Positions 25,760-34,816 of a stretch of 64,000 bases of DNA are shown here, piece by piece. A program made the translations under genes and the position numbers. The stretch is from UBA11957 sp963603285 (GTDB lineage Bacteria; Bacillota; Clostridia; Lachnospirales; Lachnospiraceae), in contig CAVCMG010000013.1 of NCBI GenBank assembly GCA_963603285.1, positions 4,755 to 68,754 on the forward strand, written 5' to 3'. Below the pieces are notes generated by a model. It was given only the letters and a program-made list of their open reading frames with translations, ran no database searches and was not told the origin of the DNA. Within the stretch, counting starts at the first letter, position 1, and every line of letters starts with the position of its first letter.

Positions 25760-26522
25760 AATACATCATTATAATGTTTTAGTAGTAGAAGACGAGATTC
25801 TTGCAGGACAATCTCTGTCCCATCATATTGACAGTCTGAATGTAGGTTTTAAGGTTGTCCATCTGGCTGCAAATGGAGAAGAAGCACTGGAATATCTGCA
25901 ATCCTGCAATGTACATCTGGTAATTTCAGATATACGTATGCCATTGATGGACGGACTGACCCTGGCAAGGGCAATTCACGAACTATTCCCTCACATAGTT
26001 ACTGTTCTCCTGACAAGCCATGCCGATTTTTCCTATGCCCGGGAAGCTATCAAGCTGGGAATTCTGGATTATCTTCTTAAACCTGTTACCACTGAGGATT
26101 TAGAAAGCACCCTGATGCATGCCCGTCTGCAATTACAGAAATATTGTGAATTACAGGAGGAATCTTCACTGGTAGGGCGAAAGGCCGAGGAAATCGTAGA
26201 TTATACAACGCTTTATATGCGTAACCACTACATGGATGAAATCGACATCAGCTCCTTTGCTGCATCCATGGGATTTACCTCCGCCTATCTGACTAAGATC
26301 TTCAGCAAATATAAGGGAACGACTCCCTTAAAATATCTGACAGTATTACGGATTCGAGAGGCCCAGAGACTTCTGGCTGATACAGACCTCCCCATCCGGG
26401 AAGTAGGCCTGCGCACAGGTTATTCGGACCAATTTCATTTTAGTAAAACATTCCGGAAAATCACAGGAAGGAATCCTTCTTCCTACCGAAAAGAAATCCT
26501 CGAAAAAGGCTGCTGCCCATGA
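25752..26522 (+). CDS. YesN-type response regulator (receiver plus AraC HTH)
   Basis: The product has 256 residues. The receiver domain has VVEDE at the N-terminus, the phosphoacceptor Asp in LVISDIRMP, and the Lys in LLKPV. The C-terminal 100 residues form an AraC-type double HTH (ISSFAASMGFTSAYLTKIF and VGLRTGYSDQFHFSKTFRKITG). It partners the kinase just upstream. The likely targets are the divergent permease/catabolic operon and the convergent binding-protein gene. A short terminator overlaps its stop codon. Confidence 0.93.
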   Translation: MNKIHHYNVLVVEDEILAGQSLSHHIDSLNVGFKVVHLAANGEEALEYLQSCNVHLVISDIRMPLMDGLTLARAIHELFPHIVTVLLTSHADFSYAREAIKLGILDYLLKPVTTEDLESTLMHARLQLQKYCELQEESSLVGRKAEEIVDYTTLYMRNHYMDEIDISSFAASMGFTSAYLTKIFSKYKGTTPLKYLTVLRIREAQRLLADTDLPIREVGLRTGYSDQFHFSKTFRKITGRNPSSYRKEILEKGCCP

Positions 26523-26550
26523 TATCTTTATCATAGACAGCAGCCTTTTA
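26508..26550. terminator. Terminator between the response regulator and binding-protein genes
   Basis: GGCTGCTG pairs with CAGCAGCC, with inner ATGATA/TATCAT pairing, and is followed by TTTTATTT on the plus strand and flanked by AAAAA on the other side. It overlaps the stop of the response regulator gene and lies just beyond the binding-protein stop at 26585. Confidence 0.85.
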
Positions 26551-26584
26551 TTTAACTGTTTTTTCTATATTGCCACTACAGACA

Positions 26585-27955
26585 TCAGTTCCAGTTCTCA
26601 TCACCGGCCGCCTGAGCCTGGGAAGTTCTTCTGGCATCGATCTGCTGCAGAACCTGCATTGGTGTCATTTCGCCAATAAACATAGATACCATATCAGCAC
26701 CAATATCCATCCATTGCGGATTCAGATATTTAATAACATCCTGAAATACAACACCCTGCTTCTCACATGAAGCCATGAATTTTTTAGTTGTCTCAGAATA
26801 TCCCGGAGTCTGTCCAACCTCATAAGGCAAGTTTTCGATTTTAGACTCATTGTCGATCATATACTGCACGCTTGTAGCAGAGGTAATATACTCAAAATAC
26901 TGTTTCGCTTCTTCAATATGCTCAGATCCAGAATAGATAAACCGGCTGGCACCGCAGGGATGTACATTCAGTACATCATTATCCAGAGTTGGGATCAGGA
27001 AGAAGTCAAAATCATCCTCTGTATACTTATCAGAAGCAGCTGCGATCTCAGATATAGAACCAGCCTTGCCCATGGTCATGGCATATTCACCGCTACCCAT
27101 ATAGCTTGCAAGATCTACATACTCATCGGACAGATAGTTGTCACCGAAATATCCTTTCTGTGCCATCTCATTTGCCTGTTCCATAACAGTCAGAAACATC
27201 TCGGTATCAGCAAATGTTGTCTCGTTGTTATTAAGCTTTTCAACAATATCCGGATCTATGTCGCTGAACTTGCCTCCAATTTCACAGAACCACATAACCT
27301 GATGCCATCCATCCTTGGCCGGCTCATAGAAAGGAGTAATACCTGCCTCCAGCAATTTGTCACATACCGCCTCAAACTCGGCAAAGGTGGTCGGTACCTG
27401 AAGATTATTTTCTTCAAAGATTTTTTTGTTATATACCATGTAGAAATCCGTAGAAGTATCAAAGAACGTTGCTCCATATACCTTTCCGTTTACAGATGTC
27501 TGCTCCTTTGCAAATTCATCATAATATTCAACCCAGGGCTGATCTGACAGATCAACACCATTCTTTTCAATATTATACTGCGAAACCAGATCATAAGATC
27601 CAGACTGGCCGCCAAAGATATCCGGTCCCTCACCGCTGTTTAATTTTGTCATCAGCAGATTAAAATACTGATCAGCCGGAACAATCTGAAAATCAATCTT
27701 GATTCCCGTTTCTTCCTCAAACTTCTTTGCCAGTTCTATCTCAGCATCGTAAATCCAGTCCTGACTTGCCATGAATGACAGTGTTACGCCAGAGCTTTTC
27801 TTTGTTTCTTCTCCCGAAGACGCTTCCGGAGAGCTTGTATCAGATACTGTTGATGCTGTCGTCGCAGAAGAACCTCCTGTTGATCCGCATCCGGACATTA
27901 CCGCTGATGCCGCCATAAGACCACACATAGTCAAAGCAAAAAATCTTTTCCTCAT
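26585..27955 (-). CDS. Extracellular solute-binding protein (family 1, sugar ABC importer)
   Basis: The product has 456 residues from the ATG at 27955, which has AAGGAGG. A signal peptide ends in the lipobox MSGCGS, so the mature protein is a lipoprotein on the outer face of the membrane. A Ser/Thr/Glu linker follows, then a typical binding-protein fold (FMASQDW, IKIDFQIVPADQYFNLLMTKL, GPDIFGG). It presumably delivers substrate to the two permeases at 22056-23761. The gene is separated from them by the convergent YesMN pair and has its own upstream region. Confidence 0.93.
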   Translation of the reverse strand: MRKRFFALTMCGLMAASAVMSGCGSTGGSSATTASTVSDTSSPEASSGEETKKSSGVTLSFMASQDWIYDAEIELAKKFEEETGIKIDFQIVPADQYFNLLMTKLNSGEGPDIFGGQSGSYDLVSQYNIEKNGVDLSDQPWVEYYDEFAKEQTSVNGKVYGATFFDTSTDFYMVYNKKIFEENNLQVPTTFAEFEAVCDKLLEAGITPFYEPAKDGWHQVMWFCEIGGKFSDIDPDIVEKLNNNETTFADTEMFLTVMEQANEMAQKGYFGDNYLSDEYVDLASYMGSGEYAMTMGKAGSISEIAAASDKYTEDDFDFFLIPTLDNDVLNVHPCGASRFIYSGSEHIEEAKQYFEYITSATSVQYMIDNESKIENLPYEVGQTPGYSETTKKFMASCEKQGVVFQDVIKYLNPQWMDIGADMVSMFIGEMTPMQVLQQIDARRTSQAQAAGDENWN

Positions 27956-28130
27956 CGTTTTTCCTCCTTTTGTCACACGCACATAATATTCATAAAAATC
28001 AGTTATTTTCTGTATTTTATGGATAATTATGCCATGCCATTTACTGTATGGTTTTATTTTATCAGCATTTTCACCAACACTCCATGTATATTCTCTCCAT
28101 TTTTTTGTCATTATTTAACTGATATCTTTC

Positions 28131-29039
28131 TTAAATCCTTTCCAGCTCCTCCTGCCACAGCTTCAGAAAATGGCGGGCGGCTTCTCCGGGTTCGTGCTGT
28201 TTGCGTCTGACCCAGCCGATCGTGACTACGGTATTGGACTGTGCCACAGGGATGATATGCACACCGTATCTTTTAGCCATGGCGTGATTTTCCACGGAGG
28301 AAAAGGTATACATGTCGGTCGTACGCAGCAGATATCTGGTCAGCTCGCTACTGTTGATATAGCAGCGAGGAAGATTATCCATGCGGATATCTTTTTCTCT
28401 TACTTCGCCGGTGATGTAGGAGTATAAGTCATCCTGATAACGGATGTGGCGGTACTTCTGCAGCTCTTTGAAGGTGACTTCTTTCTTATGATAGAGCGGG
28501 CTGTTTTCGCCTACGGCAACGGACAGGGTGTGAGTGGCCTGCGGGATGAACAGAAGCTCCATCTGTTCACACTGTTTGAGGATGGTCTTTTCCTGCCTTG
28601 TGTTGTACTGGACGATGGCGATCTCGGAAAAGCCATTTTCGACGTTTTTCAGGGCTTGCTGGGTACGGCAGACTTCAAAATCGATGCGCATATCTTTATA
28701 TTCCGGCTCTTTCAGCATCCGGCCTATGGCTTCGGGCGGGCACAGGTCCGGGAACGCAGAGATGCACAGTCGTTCTTCTTTTTTCCGCTGGCTTAAGGAT
28801 TCGATCTGAGCCAGCTGTTTCATCAGGACTTCGCAGTGCTGATAAAGCTCTTCGCCGTCCTGGGTGATCTCGATGCCGCGGTTGCTGCGGTTCATCAGGG
28901 TCATGTGGAGATCCTGTTCGAGGTTTTTCATGGCCAGGGACAGGGCGGGCTGGGTCACGTAGAGCTCGGCGGCGGCCTTGTTCAGGCTGCGCTTTTCATA
29001 CACTTTCATAAAATATTGTAACGATTGTACAGATACCAT
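28131..29039 (-). CDS. LysR family transcriptional regulator (next to Had-like genes)
   Basis: The product has 302 residues. The N-terminal winged HTH is clear (LQYFMKVYEKRSLNKAAAELYVTQPALSLAMKNLEQDL) and is followed by the substrate-binding domain. ATG at 29039 has AGGAG. It is downstream of, and on the same strand as, the 2-hydroxyacyl-CoA dehydratase genes, and an inverted repeat separates them. The island has a second, divergent LysR gene at 33864. The inducer is unknown; a 2-hydroxy acid or a CoA ester is plausible. Confidence 0.92.
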   Translation of the reverse strand: MVSVQSLQYFMKVYEKRSLNKAAAELYVTQPALSLAMKNLEQDLHMTLMNRSNRGIEITQDGEELYQHCEVLMKQLAQIESLSQRKKEERLCISAFPDLCPPEAIGRMLKEPEYKDMRIDFEVCRTQQALKNVENGFSEIAIVQYNTRQEKTILKQCEQMELLFIPQATHTLSVAVGENSPLYHKKEVTFKELQKYRHIRYQDDLYSYITGEVREKDIRMDNLPRCYINSSELTRYLLRTTDMYTFSSVENHAMAKRYGVHIIPVAQSNTVVTIGWVRRKQHEPGEAARHFLKLWQEELERI

Positions 29040-29076
29040 TGTTTACTCCTGGGGGAAAGAATTTCGGTTATATTGC

Positions 29077-29105
29077 GAAATGACCGGTGGTGGCCGGTCA
29101 TTTTA
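29077..29105. terminator. Inverted repeat after the dehydratase activator gene
   Basis: AAATGACCGG pairs with CCGGTCATTT across a short loop. The T-run is short (TTTT on the plus side), so termination is likely but not strong. Confidence 0.55.
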
Positions 29106-29108
29106 CAT

Positions 29109-29885
29109 TTACTTTGTTGCTTTTGTATAAGCAAATAATGCAGCTCCGTAGGCTCCCATCAGCTGCGAAAATTCGCTGTAGTGGATGGAGACGCCCAGTT
29201 CGCGTTCCAGAGCCAGACGTACGCCACCGTTCTGGGCTACGCCGCCGCTCATGAATACCTCTTCTTTGATACCGATACGTTTAGCCAAAGCGGCAACTCT
29301 TGCCGCTACGGAATTGCAGATTCCGGCGACAACATCTTCCCGTGCTGCGCCGTTGGCGAGCTGGGATATGACTTCGGATTCGGCGAATACGGTACAGGTA
29401 CTGGAAATCTTGGCTGCGGTCTGGGATCTGGCAGCTTCTTTCTCCAGATCTCCGATGTCCAGCTGTAAGATACCGGCCATAACGTCGAGGAAACGTCCCG
29501 TTCCGGCAGCACATTTATCGTTCATGACAAAGTTCATCATCTGTCCGTTACTGCCGAGACTGATGACTTTGGCGTCCTGTCCGCCGATATCGATGATCGT
29601 GCGGGTATCGGGATACATGGCAGAAATACCTTTGGCATGGCAGGACAGCTCGCTCATCTCTCCGTCGGCTGTCTTTAACGTCTTGCGGCCATAACCGGTT
29701 GCCATGACGTAAGTGACATCTTCGGCTGTCAGTCCGGCCTTTTCAAGAACCTCCTGCTGCGCCCGGGTCGGACCGTCGGTGCCGGTCCCTGCACGGAGCA
29801 GGGACGTAGCAACGATTTCCTTACCATCTTTGATCAAAACACATTTCGATGTGGTCGATCCCACATCAACTCCAAGTGTATACAT
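29109..29885 (-). CDS. 2-hydroxyacyl-CoA dehydratase activator (HadI/FldI/HgdC type)
   Basis: The product has 258 residues, normal for this ASKHA-fold ATPase. Visible motifs are LGVDVGSTTSKCVL (phosphate loop 1), DIGGQDAK (phosphate loop 2), the two cysteines that hold the [4Fe-4S] cluster between subunits (NDKCAAGTGRF and SSTCTVFAESE), and SGGVAQNGG. It dimerises, hydrolyses ATP and injects a single high-energy electron into the dehydratase. It is last in the four-gene operon. Confidence 0.95.
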   Translation of the reverse strand: MYTLGVDVGSTTSKCVLIKDGKEIVATSLLRAGTGTDGPTRAQQEVLEKAGLTAEDVTYVMATGYGRKTLKTADGEMSELSCHAKGISAMYPDTRTIIDIGGQDAKVISLGSNGQMMNFVMNDKCAAGTGRFLDVMAGILQLDIGDLEKEAARSQTAAKISSTCTVFAESEVISQLANGAAREDVVAGICNSVAARVAALAKRIGIKEEVFMSGGVAQNGGVRLALERELGVSIHYSEFSQLMGAYGAALFAYTKATK

Positions 29886-29893
29886 AAATACTC

Positions 29894-31132
29894 TTATCCT
29901 ATTCTCTTGACATCAGCAGCTTCACCGGCGGCGATCATAGCCTCTACCTGCTCATCGCTGTAGCCCAGATTTTTCAGTACTTCTCTGGTATGCTCGCCAA
30001 GGAATGCGCCTCTCTCGTACGGCGGCAGCTCTGTATCAGCAAACATAACAGGTGTACGCACCATGGTACGCTCCTCACCGTTCGGGAAGCTGACCTTTGT
30101 CAGGGCATCGGACCCCCATGCCTGTTCATCAACAAGCAGCTGATCCCAGGTCTGGCATACAGCATACGGAAGATCAGCCTTGTTCATAAGCTCAATCATC
30201 TCGTCCAGTGTTCTCTTTGCAACCTCATCTGCTACGATCTGGCTGAATTCTTCCAGATGTGCCTGCACGGCAGTCTGCGGAAAATATCTCTCATCACCGA
30301 TCAGATCCTGGCGGCCGAGGGCTTCCATAAAGATCGGATAGTAGTAATCATAACGCGGCATGGCGATCTGGATCCACTTATTATCCTTGGTTTTGCGGGC
30401 TACCTGCAGCTGATTGGCTATCTGTGTGGAACGGATCGGATACTGGGTAGACGGATCGCCGTACTGGTTGGACTGCAGATACAAGGCCACATCCCAGATT
30501 GCGGTATGAAACAGGCTGACCGTGACCTGGTCGCCCTTTCCTGTCTCTTTTGCACGATACAGGGCAGCTAAAACACCGCTGGCCAGATACATACCGACCT
30601 GATGATCGCCAAATCCTGCGATTGGAAGCATCGGTGCTGAATCTGCATCATGCATCGGTCCCATAACACCGCCGCGAGCAAAATATGCAGTAAAGTCAAA
30701 GCCCGGCAGATCCTTATCCGGACCCTTCTCACCGTAGCCACTGACGTAACCCATAACCAGCTTCGGATATTTGACTTTCAGTGTGTCATAGTCCAGAGCG
30801 GCTCTTTTCAGTGCCGGCTGACGCCAGTTGGTAATAAAGATATCACTCTCAGAGATCAGCTTCTCCAGAGCTGCACGACCGACTTCGGACTTGGTATTTA
30901 AGATCACACATTTTTTACCTGTATTTTCCAGAGTAAAGCTGGTGTCCTCTTTGTCGCCATACGGACGGCCTTCGTTTACTGCTGTATAACGCAGCGGATC
31001 ACCGTTCGGAGCCTCTACCTTGATAACCTCAGCACCGAGATCGGCCAGAAATCTTGCACAGCACGGACCGGCAATAAAGGTAGCCAGCTCCAGTACTTTT
31101 ACACCCTCCAGGGGTCTTTTCATTTCACTCAT
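29894..31132 (-). CDS. CaiB/BaiF family III CoA-transferase (HadA/FldA type)
   Basis: The product has 412 residues, the usual family III size. The N-terminal GVKVLELATFIAGP, DLGAEVIKVEAP and the GFDFTAYFARGG stretch (probably holding the catalytic Asp) fit the family. Family III enzymes move CoA between acyl-CoA and a free acid, for example (R)-2-hydroxyisocaproate in HadA or phenyllactate in FldA. Together with the dehydratase subunits upstream and the activator downstream it should form the 2-enoyl-CoA from a 2-hydroxy acid. Unlike fldAIBC, it comes third in the operon. The specificity cannot be read from the sequence. Confidence 0.9.
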   Translation of the reverse strand: MSEMKRPLEGVKVLELATFIAGPCCARFLADLGAEVIKVEAPNGDPLRYTAVNEGRPYGDKEDTSFTLENTGKKCVILNTKSEVGRAALEKLISESDIFITNWRQPALKRAALDYDTLKVKYPKLVMGYVSGYGEKGPDKDLPGFDFTAYFARGGVMGPMHDADSAPMLPIAGFGDHQVGMYLASGVLAALYRAKETGKGDQVTVSLFHTAIWDVALYLQSNQYGDPSTQYPIRSTQIANQLQVARKTKDNKWIQIAMPRYDYYYPIFMEALGRQDLIGDERYFPQTAVQAHLEEFSQIVADEVAKRTLDEMIELMNKADLPYAVCQTWDQLLVDEQAWGSDALTKVSFPNGEERTMVRTPVMFADTELPPYERGAFLGEHTREVLKNLGYSDEQVEAMIAAGEAADVKRIG

Positions 31133-31235
31133 GTCTTTTACCTCTTCTTATATAGAAATATTCATCAGCTGGCAGCTTAAGTCCGGCTTTCGCTTTCCCG
31201 GCGCTGCCTGTTGTCCTGTTCTATTCAATGCTGCT

Positions 31236-32354
31236 TTAGGCCAGCATATCCTTGAAGCCCTCAAGCATCGTGCGGGCCTGCTCATAATTGGTCATCTGAC
31301 GGTCTACCTCGATCAGCAGGCACGGAAGCTCTGCTGCATCGCAAGCTTTCTTGATCAGAGGATAATCAAATTCCTCCGGATCACAGAATTTGGTCAGAAC
31401 GACAACAACGCCCTTTGCACCGCAGGCTTTGGCTTCGTCCACAATCATATGTACACGTTTCTTCTCAATATCGTACAGTACGGAGCAGTTGTCCATTGCA
31501 CAGAATTTGGCAGCCAGACTGTCAAGTCCTGTCTCCATGGCCGGTGCGTCGGTACGGTACTGGCGGCTTTCTGCTGCCACATCGTCTCCGGCGATCATAA
31601 AGCCGTTCTCGTCAAAGATTTCCAGAAGAGACGGGCTGTCAGCCAGAATACCGGACACGTAGATCCGGGTCTTTTCTTCTCCTGCCGGATTGCTTTCGAG
31701 ACAGGCGATCAGCTCCTCAACCAGTGTGGTATGCTCCTCTTTCAGCATGAAACCGGCACTCTTATATACAGCACTTCTCTGCATAGCGGTAACTTCCGGA
31801 TGCTTTGCCAGCACTTTTGCCAGTTTTCTCATAGCTTCATTGTGCGCATTATACACTTCGATTGAAGCTTTCAGAGCGGCATCGTCAAAAGAACATCCCG
31901 TAGCCTTTGTCAGATCTGCGATCACTCTCTCGTAACCTGCCTTTGTAAAAGCTGCGCCGTAGGACGGTTTTCTGTTCTGCGGATAGGTCATCGGGATAAA
32001 CGGGATCGACGGTACGCCATATTTCCAGTTTTCACCGAGAACCTTCAAGCTGTCGCACAGGCTCGGGATCACGATCGCACTCACACCATCGTATGTGCCG
32101 TTCATACCCAGCTCCAGAATAGACTGCATGATCGAGCAGATGAATGCCGGGAAATACTTCTTTGCTTCGTTGATCTCCATATCAGCGCCCCATGCAGCCA
32201 TCGGTACAAGGCCCATGGAATGGATGATCTCTTCCGGTGTATAGACCGGTGCGGTCAGTACGACCTTTTTGTCGGCTGCCAGATATTTGTCCTTCTGTCC
32301 CTTCGGATCAGCGGCAACCGCTTCAAATTTCTTTAAAATCTCTGTCAGACTCAT
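31236..32354 (-). CDS. 2-hydroxyacyl-CoA dehydratase subunit (HadC/FldC type)
   Basis: The product has 372 residues. The HGD-D fold is recognisable by APVYTPEEIIHSMGLVP, a cysteine in PAFICSIMQS that probably ligates the iron-sulfur cluster, and the late KFCDPEEFDYPLIKKACD and LLIEVDRQ motifs. It forms a heterodimer with the subunit encoded just upstream, binding one [4Fe-4S] cluster per subunit. Its start overlaps the stop of that gene by four bases. The smaller-subunit assignment rests on gene order and on similarity that I judge by eye. Confidence 0.9.
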   Translation of the reverse strand: MSLTEILKKFEAVAADPKGQKDKYLAADKKVVLTAPVYTPEEIIHSMGLVPMAAWGADMEINEAKKYFPAFICSIMQSILELGMNGTYDGVSAIVIPSLCDSLKVLGENWKYGVPSIPFIPMTYPQNRKPSYGAAFTKAGYERVIADLTKATGCSFDDAALKASIEVYNAHNEAMRKLAKVLAKHPEVTAMQRSAVYKSAGFMLKEEHTTLVEELIACLESNPAGEEKTRIYVSGILADSPSLLEIFDENGFMIAGDDVAAESRQYRTDAPAMETGLDSLAAKFCAMDNCSVLYDIEKKRVHMIVDEAKACGAKGVVVVLTKFCDPEEFDYPLIKKACDAAELPCLLIEVDRQMTNYEQARTMLEGFKDMLA

Positions 32355-33592
32355 GCCTTTGCCTCCTTATTCATCTCCATGATCTCGGTCAGACCCTGTA
32401 CACGGGTATCGTACTGGGCTTCGGAGAAGTTACGCGGATCCGCCTGGTCGCCGTCAAAGCTGACAACCGGGATATCGCAGGCTTCGCCGATCTGACGGCT
32501 CATCTCTGCCATGAAACCACTCCACAGCTTGCAGGAACGGTTGGTATGAACAAGAAGTCCCTCTACATGATTGTCCTTGCACAGTTTGATACGTTTGTCA
32601 CGGGCATATTCCAGATTGATAGCGTTCGGCACCTTCGCATAAGCGCGGCACATATCATCAAAATCCTTGTAAATGAAACCAAAGGCATCGGCATAGATCG
32701 TTGTAACCATATTGATACCACGGCTCTTCATACCGGTGGATGTCACTCTCAGCCACGGCCAGCAGGCGATACCCTCGAACATGATACGATGCTTCTCCTC
32801 TGCACGGAAGGTAGATTCACCTTTCTCGTGGTTGGCTTCATATTCCTTTAACAGAAGCTCCATAGCCTCTGCGGCCTCGATCTTACCACGGGCAGTAACC
32901 ATAACAGCCATATGGTTTAAGAGGTCAAAGCCGTTAAACGGAGACGGTGTGTAACGGGCACAGGCTGTAGCTGCCAGCCATGCGCGGCTCGTTCTGCCGG
33001 AGATCTCCATGACCTGTTTGTATTTCTCATCATCCCATTTCTTTCCGGTCAGCTTCTCCAGCTGATGGATAGCATCCCAGAACTGCTCACGGATATATGC
33101 CACCTCGGCATCGGATACCTCGTAGTCCGGATTGAACGGAATATCGATCATGATCAGCGGAATGTTCAGCTCTACAGCCAGATTCTCATACCATTTGATC
33201 ATACAGTTACAGATATTGTTGCAGCAAAGCAGGAAATCCGGCTGGGGCATATTCTGCTCCGGCGCATCCTTTACCTTACTGTAGGCCAAGCTGATACGGG
33301 CATATGCACAGATATCGTTGGAATAACCGTCTGCTTCACTGATCTCACACATACGTTCGCCGCCGCCTCTGGCTGCGATACCGGCTGCCTGATTCTCCGG
33401 ATAACAGACGTAAAGTCCTAAAGTCTCCGGAATCTCTACCGGGAAATTGCTGGAACACCAGCCGACAAGCTCTCCGCGCTCTTTCGCTTCCTGTGCATCA
33501 GAGTATGCTTTGGCTGCGATCTGGCCCAGTTTATATTTGGCCGAATTCGGATCGATTGGCCGTCTTGGTTTTTTTACTGCTTCTTCTGCCAT
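32351..33592 (-). CDS. 2-hydroxyacyl-CoA dehydratase subunit (HadB/FldB type)
   Basis: The product has 413 residues. It shows GWCSSNFPVEIPETLGL, CEISEADGYSNDICAYAR, DFLLCCNNICNCMIKWYEN, and late HTNRSCKLWSG followed by PVVSFDGDQADPRNFSEAQ. These match the larger subunit of HadBC/FldBC, with cysteines placed for a [4Fe-4S] cluster. Together the subunits remove water from (R)-2-hydroxyacyl-CoA by a ketyl radical route. It is the first gene of the operon; AAGGAGAGG lies before the ATG at 33592 and a good promoter is at 33668-33697. The enzyme is oxygen-sensitive in all studied cases. Confidence 0.92.
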   Translation of the reverse strand: MAEEAVKKPRRPIDPNSAKYKLGQIAAKAYSDAQEAKERGELVGWCSSNFPVEIPETLGLYVCYPENQAAGIAARGGGERMCEISEADGYSNDICAYARISLAYSKVKDAPEQNMPQPDFLLCCNNICNCMIKWYENLAVELNIPLIMIDIPFNPDYEVSDAEVAYIREQFWDAIHQLEKLTGKKWDDEKYKQVMEISGRTSRAWLAATACARYTPSPFNGFDLLNHMAVMVTARGKIEAAEAMELLLKEYEANHEKGESTFRAEEKHRIMFEGIACWPWLRVTSTGMKSRGINMVTTIYADAFGFIYKDFDDMCRAYAKVPNAINLEYARDKRIKLCKDNHVEGLLVHTNRSCKLWSGFMAEMSRQIGEACDIPVVSFDGDQADPRNFSEAQYDTRVQGLTEIMEMNKEAKA

Positions 33593-33667
33593 ACTATGTA
33601 CCTCTCCTTTTCATCTGGATAGGGAACGAATCCCTTTTCGCAGGGCGTAGTTACCCCTTTATACTGG

Positions 33668-33697
33668 ATTATAAAAGATTTGCCACGGAATTGCCAA
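33668..33697 (-). promoter_or_regulatory. Predicted sigma-A promoter of the dehydratase operon
   Basis: On the minus strand TTGGCA and TATAAT are 18 bases apart, about 75 bases before the start of the HadB-like gene. TGGCAA occurs twice across the -35 region, which may be part of a LysR site. Confidence 0.75.
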
Positions 33698-33765
33698 TAA
33701 GGAAATGCTGCCTTTTGATAAGTTTTCCCTTATGGTTTCTGTGCAATTTATCAGTATTTTATGGA

Positions 33766-33794
33766 TTGTCACCGGCACATTTACCAGTTATAAT
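33766..33794 (+). promoter_or_regulatory. Predicted sigma-A promoter of the divergent LysR gene
   Basis: TTGTCA and TATAAT are exactly 17 bases apart on the plus strand, about 70 bases before the LysR start codon. Confidence 0.8.
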
Positions 33795-33863
33795 AAGAAA
33801 CAGATTATATTTCGATCAGACAGACCATGAATATCTGTACCGTATCAGTGAAAGGATGTTTCT

Positions 33864-34748
33864 ATGACCACCAACCAGCTTACCTATTTTATCTCCGTTG
33901 CCGAATGTCTCAACTTTACCGAGGCTGCCAAAAAGCACTTTATCTCCCAGACAGCCATGACGCAGCGTATCCAGACGCTGGAGGACCAGCTGGGCGTCCG
34001 CCTGTTTGACCGTTCCCGCCGTCATGTGGAGCTGACGCCGGCCGGTAAGGTTTTTCTGCATGAGGCGCGGGCTATCCTTGAGATGGAGCGCCGCGCACTG
34101 GAAAAGGTAGAGGCTGCAGCCGTCGGTATCTCCGGATCGATCCAGATCGGGTATGTCAAGGGCTATGAAACATCGGATTTCGGGCAAATCCTGCATACCT
34201 TTCATGAAATGCACAGCGATATTTCCTTTGAGCTGAACAGGGAAAATTATCTGGATCTGCTGCTGCATCTGGAGCAGGGCAAATACGATATCATCCTCGA
34301 TATCTGCTACAACGACACGGATCTCTCTGCCTTTGCCCAGAAGGTCGTAGCCTCCTATCCGCTTTACGCCATTCTCTATGCCGGGCATCCGCTGGCCGGA
34401 CATGCGGCGCTGTACCGTAATGAACTGAGAAATGAACACTTTCTGCTGTCCAAATTTTATGAGGATCCGATGGCCATCGGCTATATGCTGCCCGACAAGT
34501 ATGCCGATTCTGGCTTTATCCCCCGGGTAGCCGCCACCTCACCGGACATCGAAACGCTGCTCCTTATGGTCGCTGCCCATACCGGCATCACAATCCTCCC
34601 GGAAAATGCCCTCGGCCAGGCCGGAAATAATCCGGACTACGCCATTATTCCTCTGGTTGGTGCGCACGAGCATATCGAAGTCAAGGCGATCTGGAAGAAA
34701 GAGAACCAGAATCCGGCGCTGTCGAAGTTTCTGGAGCTGCTGCCCTGA
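33864..34748 (+). CDS. LysR family transcriptional regulator (divergent to dehydratase operon)
   Basis: The product has 294 residues with the N-terminal HTH LTYFISVAECLNFTEAAKKHFISQTAMTQRIQTLEDQL (read in parts) and a normal-length inducer-binding domain. AAGGATG precedes the ATG at 33864. It is divergent from the HadB-like gene across 271 bases holding both promoters, the classic arrangement for control of the neighbouring operon. A short copy of the dispersed repeat follows its stop. Confidence 0.93.
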   Translation: MTTNQLTYFISVAECLNFTEAAKKHFISQTAMTQRIQTLEDQLGVRLFDRSRRHVELTPAGKVFLHEARAILEMERRALEKVEAAAVGISGSIQIGYVKGYETSDFGQILHTFHEMHSDISFELNRENYLDLLLHLEQGKYDIILDICYNDTDLSAFAQKVVASYPLYAILYAGHPLAGHAALYRNELRNEHFLLSKFYEDPMAIGYMLPDKYADSGFIPRVAATSPDIETLLLMVAAHTGITILPENALGQAGNNPDYAIIPLVGAHEHIEVKAIWKKENQNPALSKFLELLP

Positions 34749-34760
34749 TATTTGTCATCA

Positions 34761-34788
34761 AATAAAAAGAACCTCCATTGGCGCTTTC
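34761..34788. repeat. Dispersed hairpin repeat, partial copy B
   Basis: The first 28 bases resemble copies A and C (AATAAAA, ACCTCCA, GG, GCTTTC), but the outer stem is weakened and the right end is not recognisable. It lies between convergent genes. Confidence 0.45.
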
Positions 34789-34816
34789 ATCCCTCATTCA
34801 AAATACTATGCTTTTT

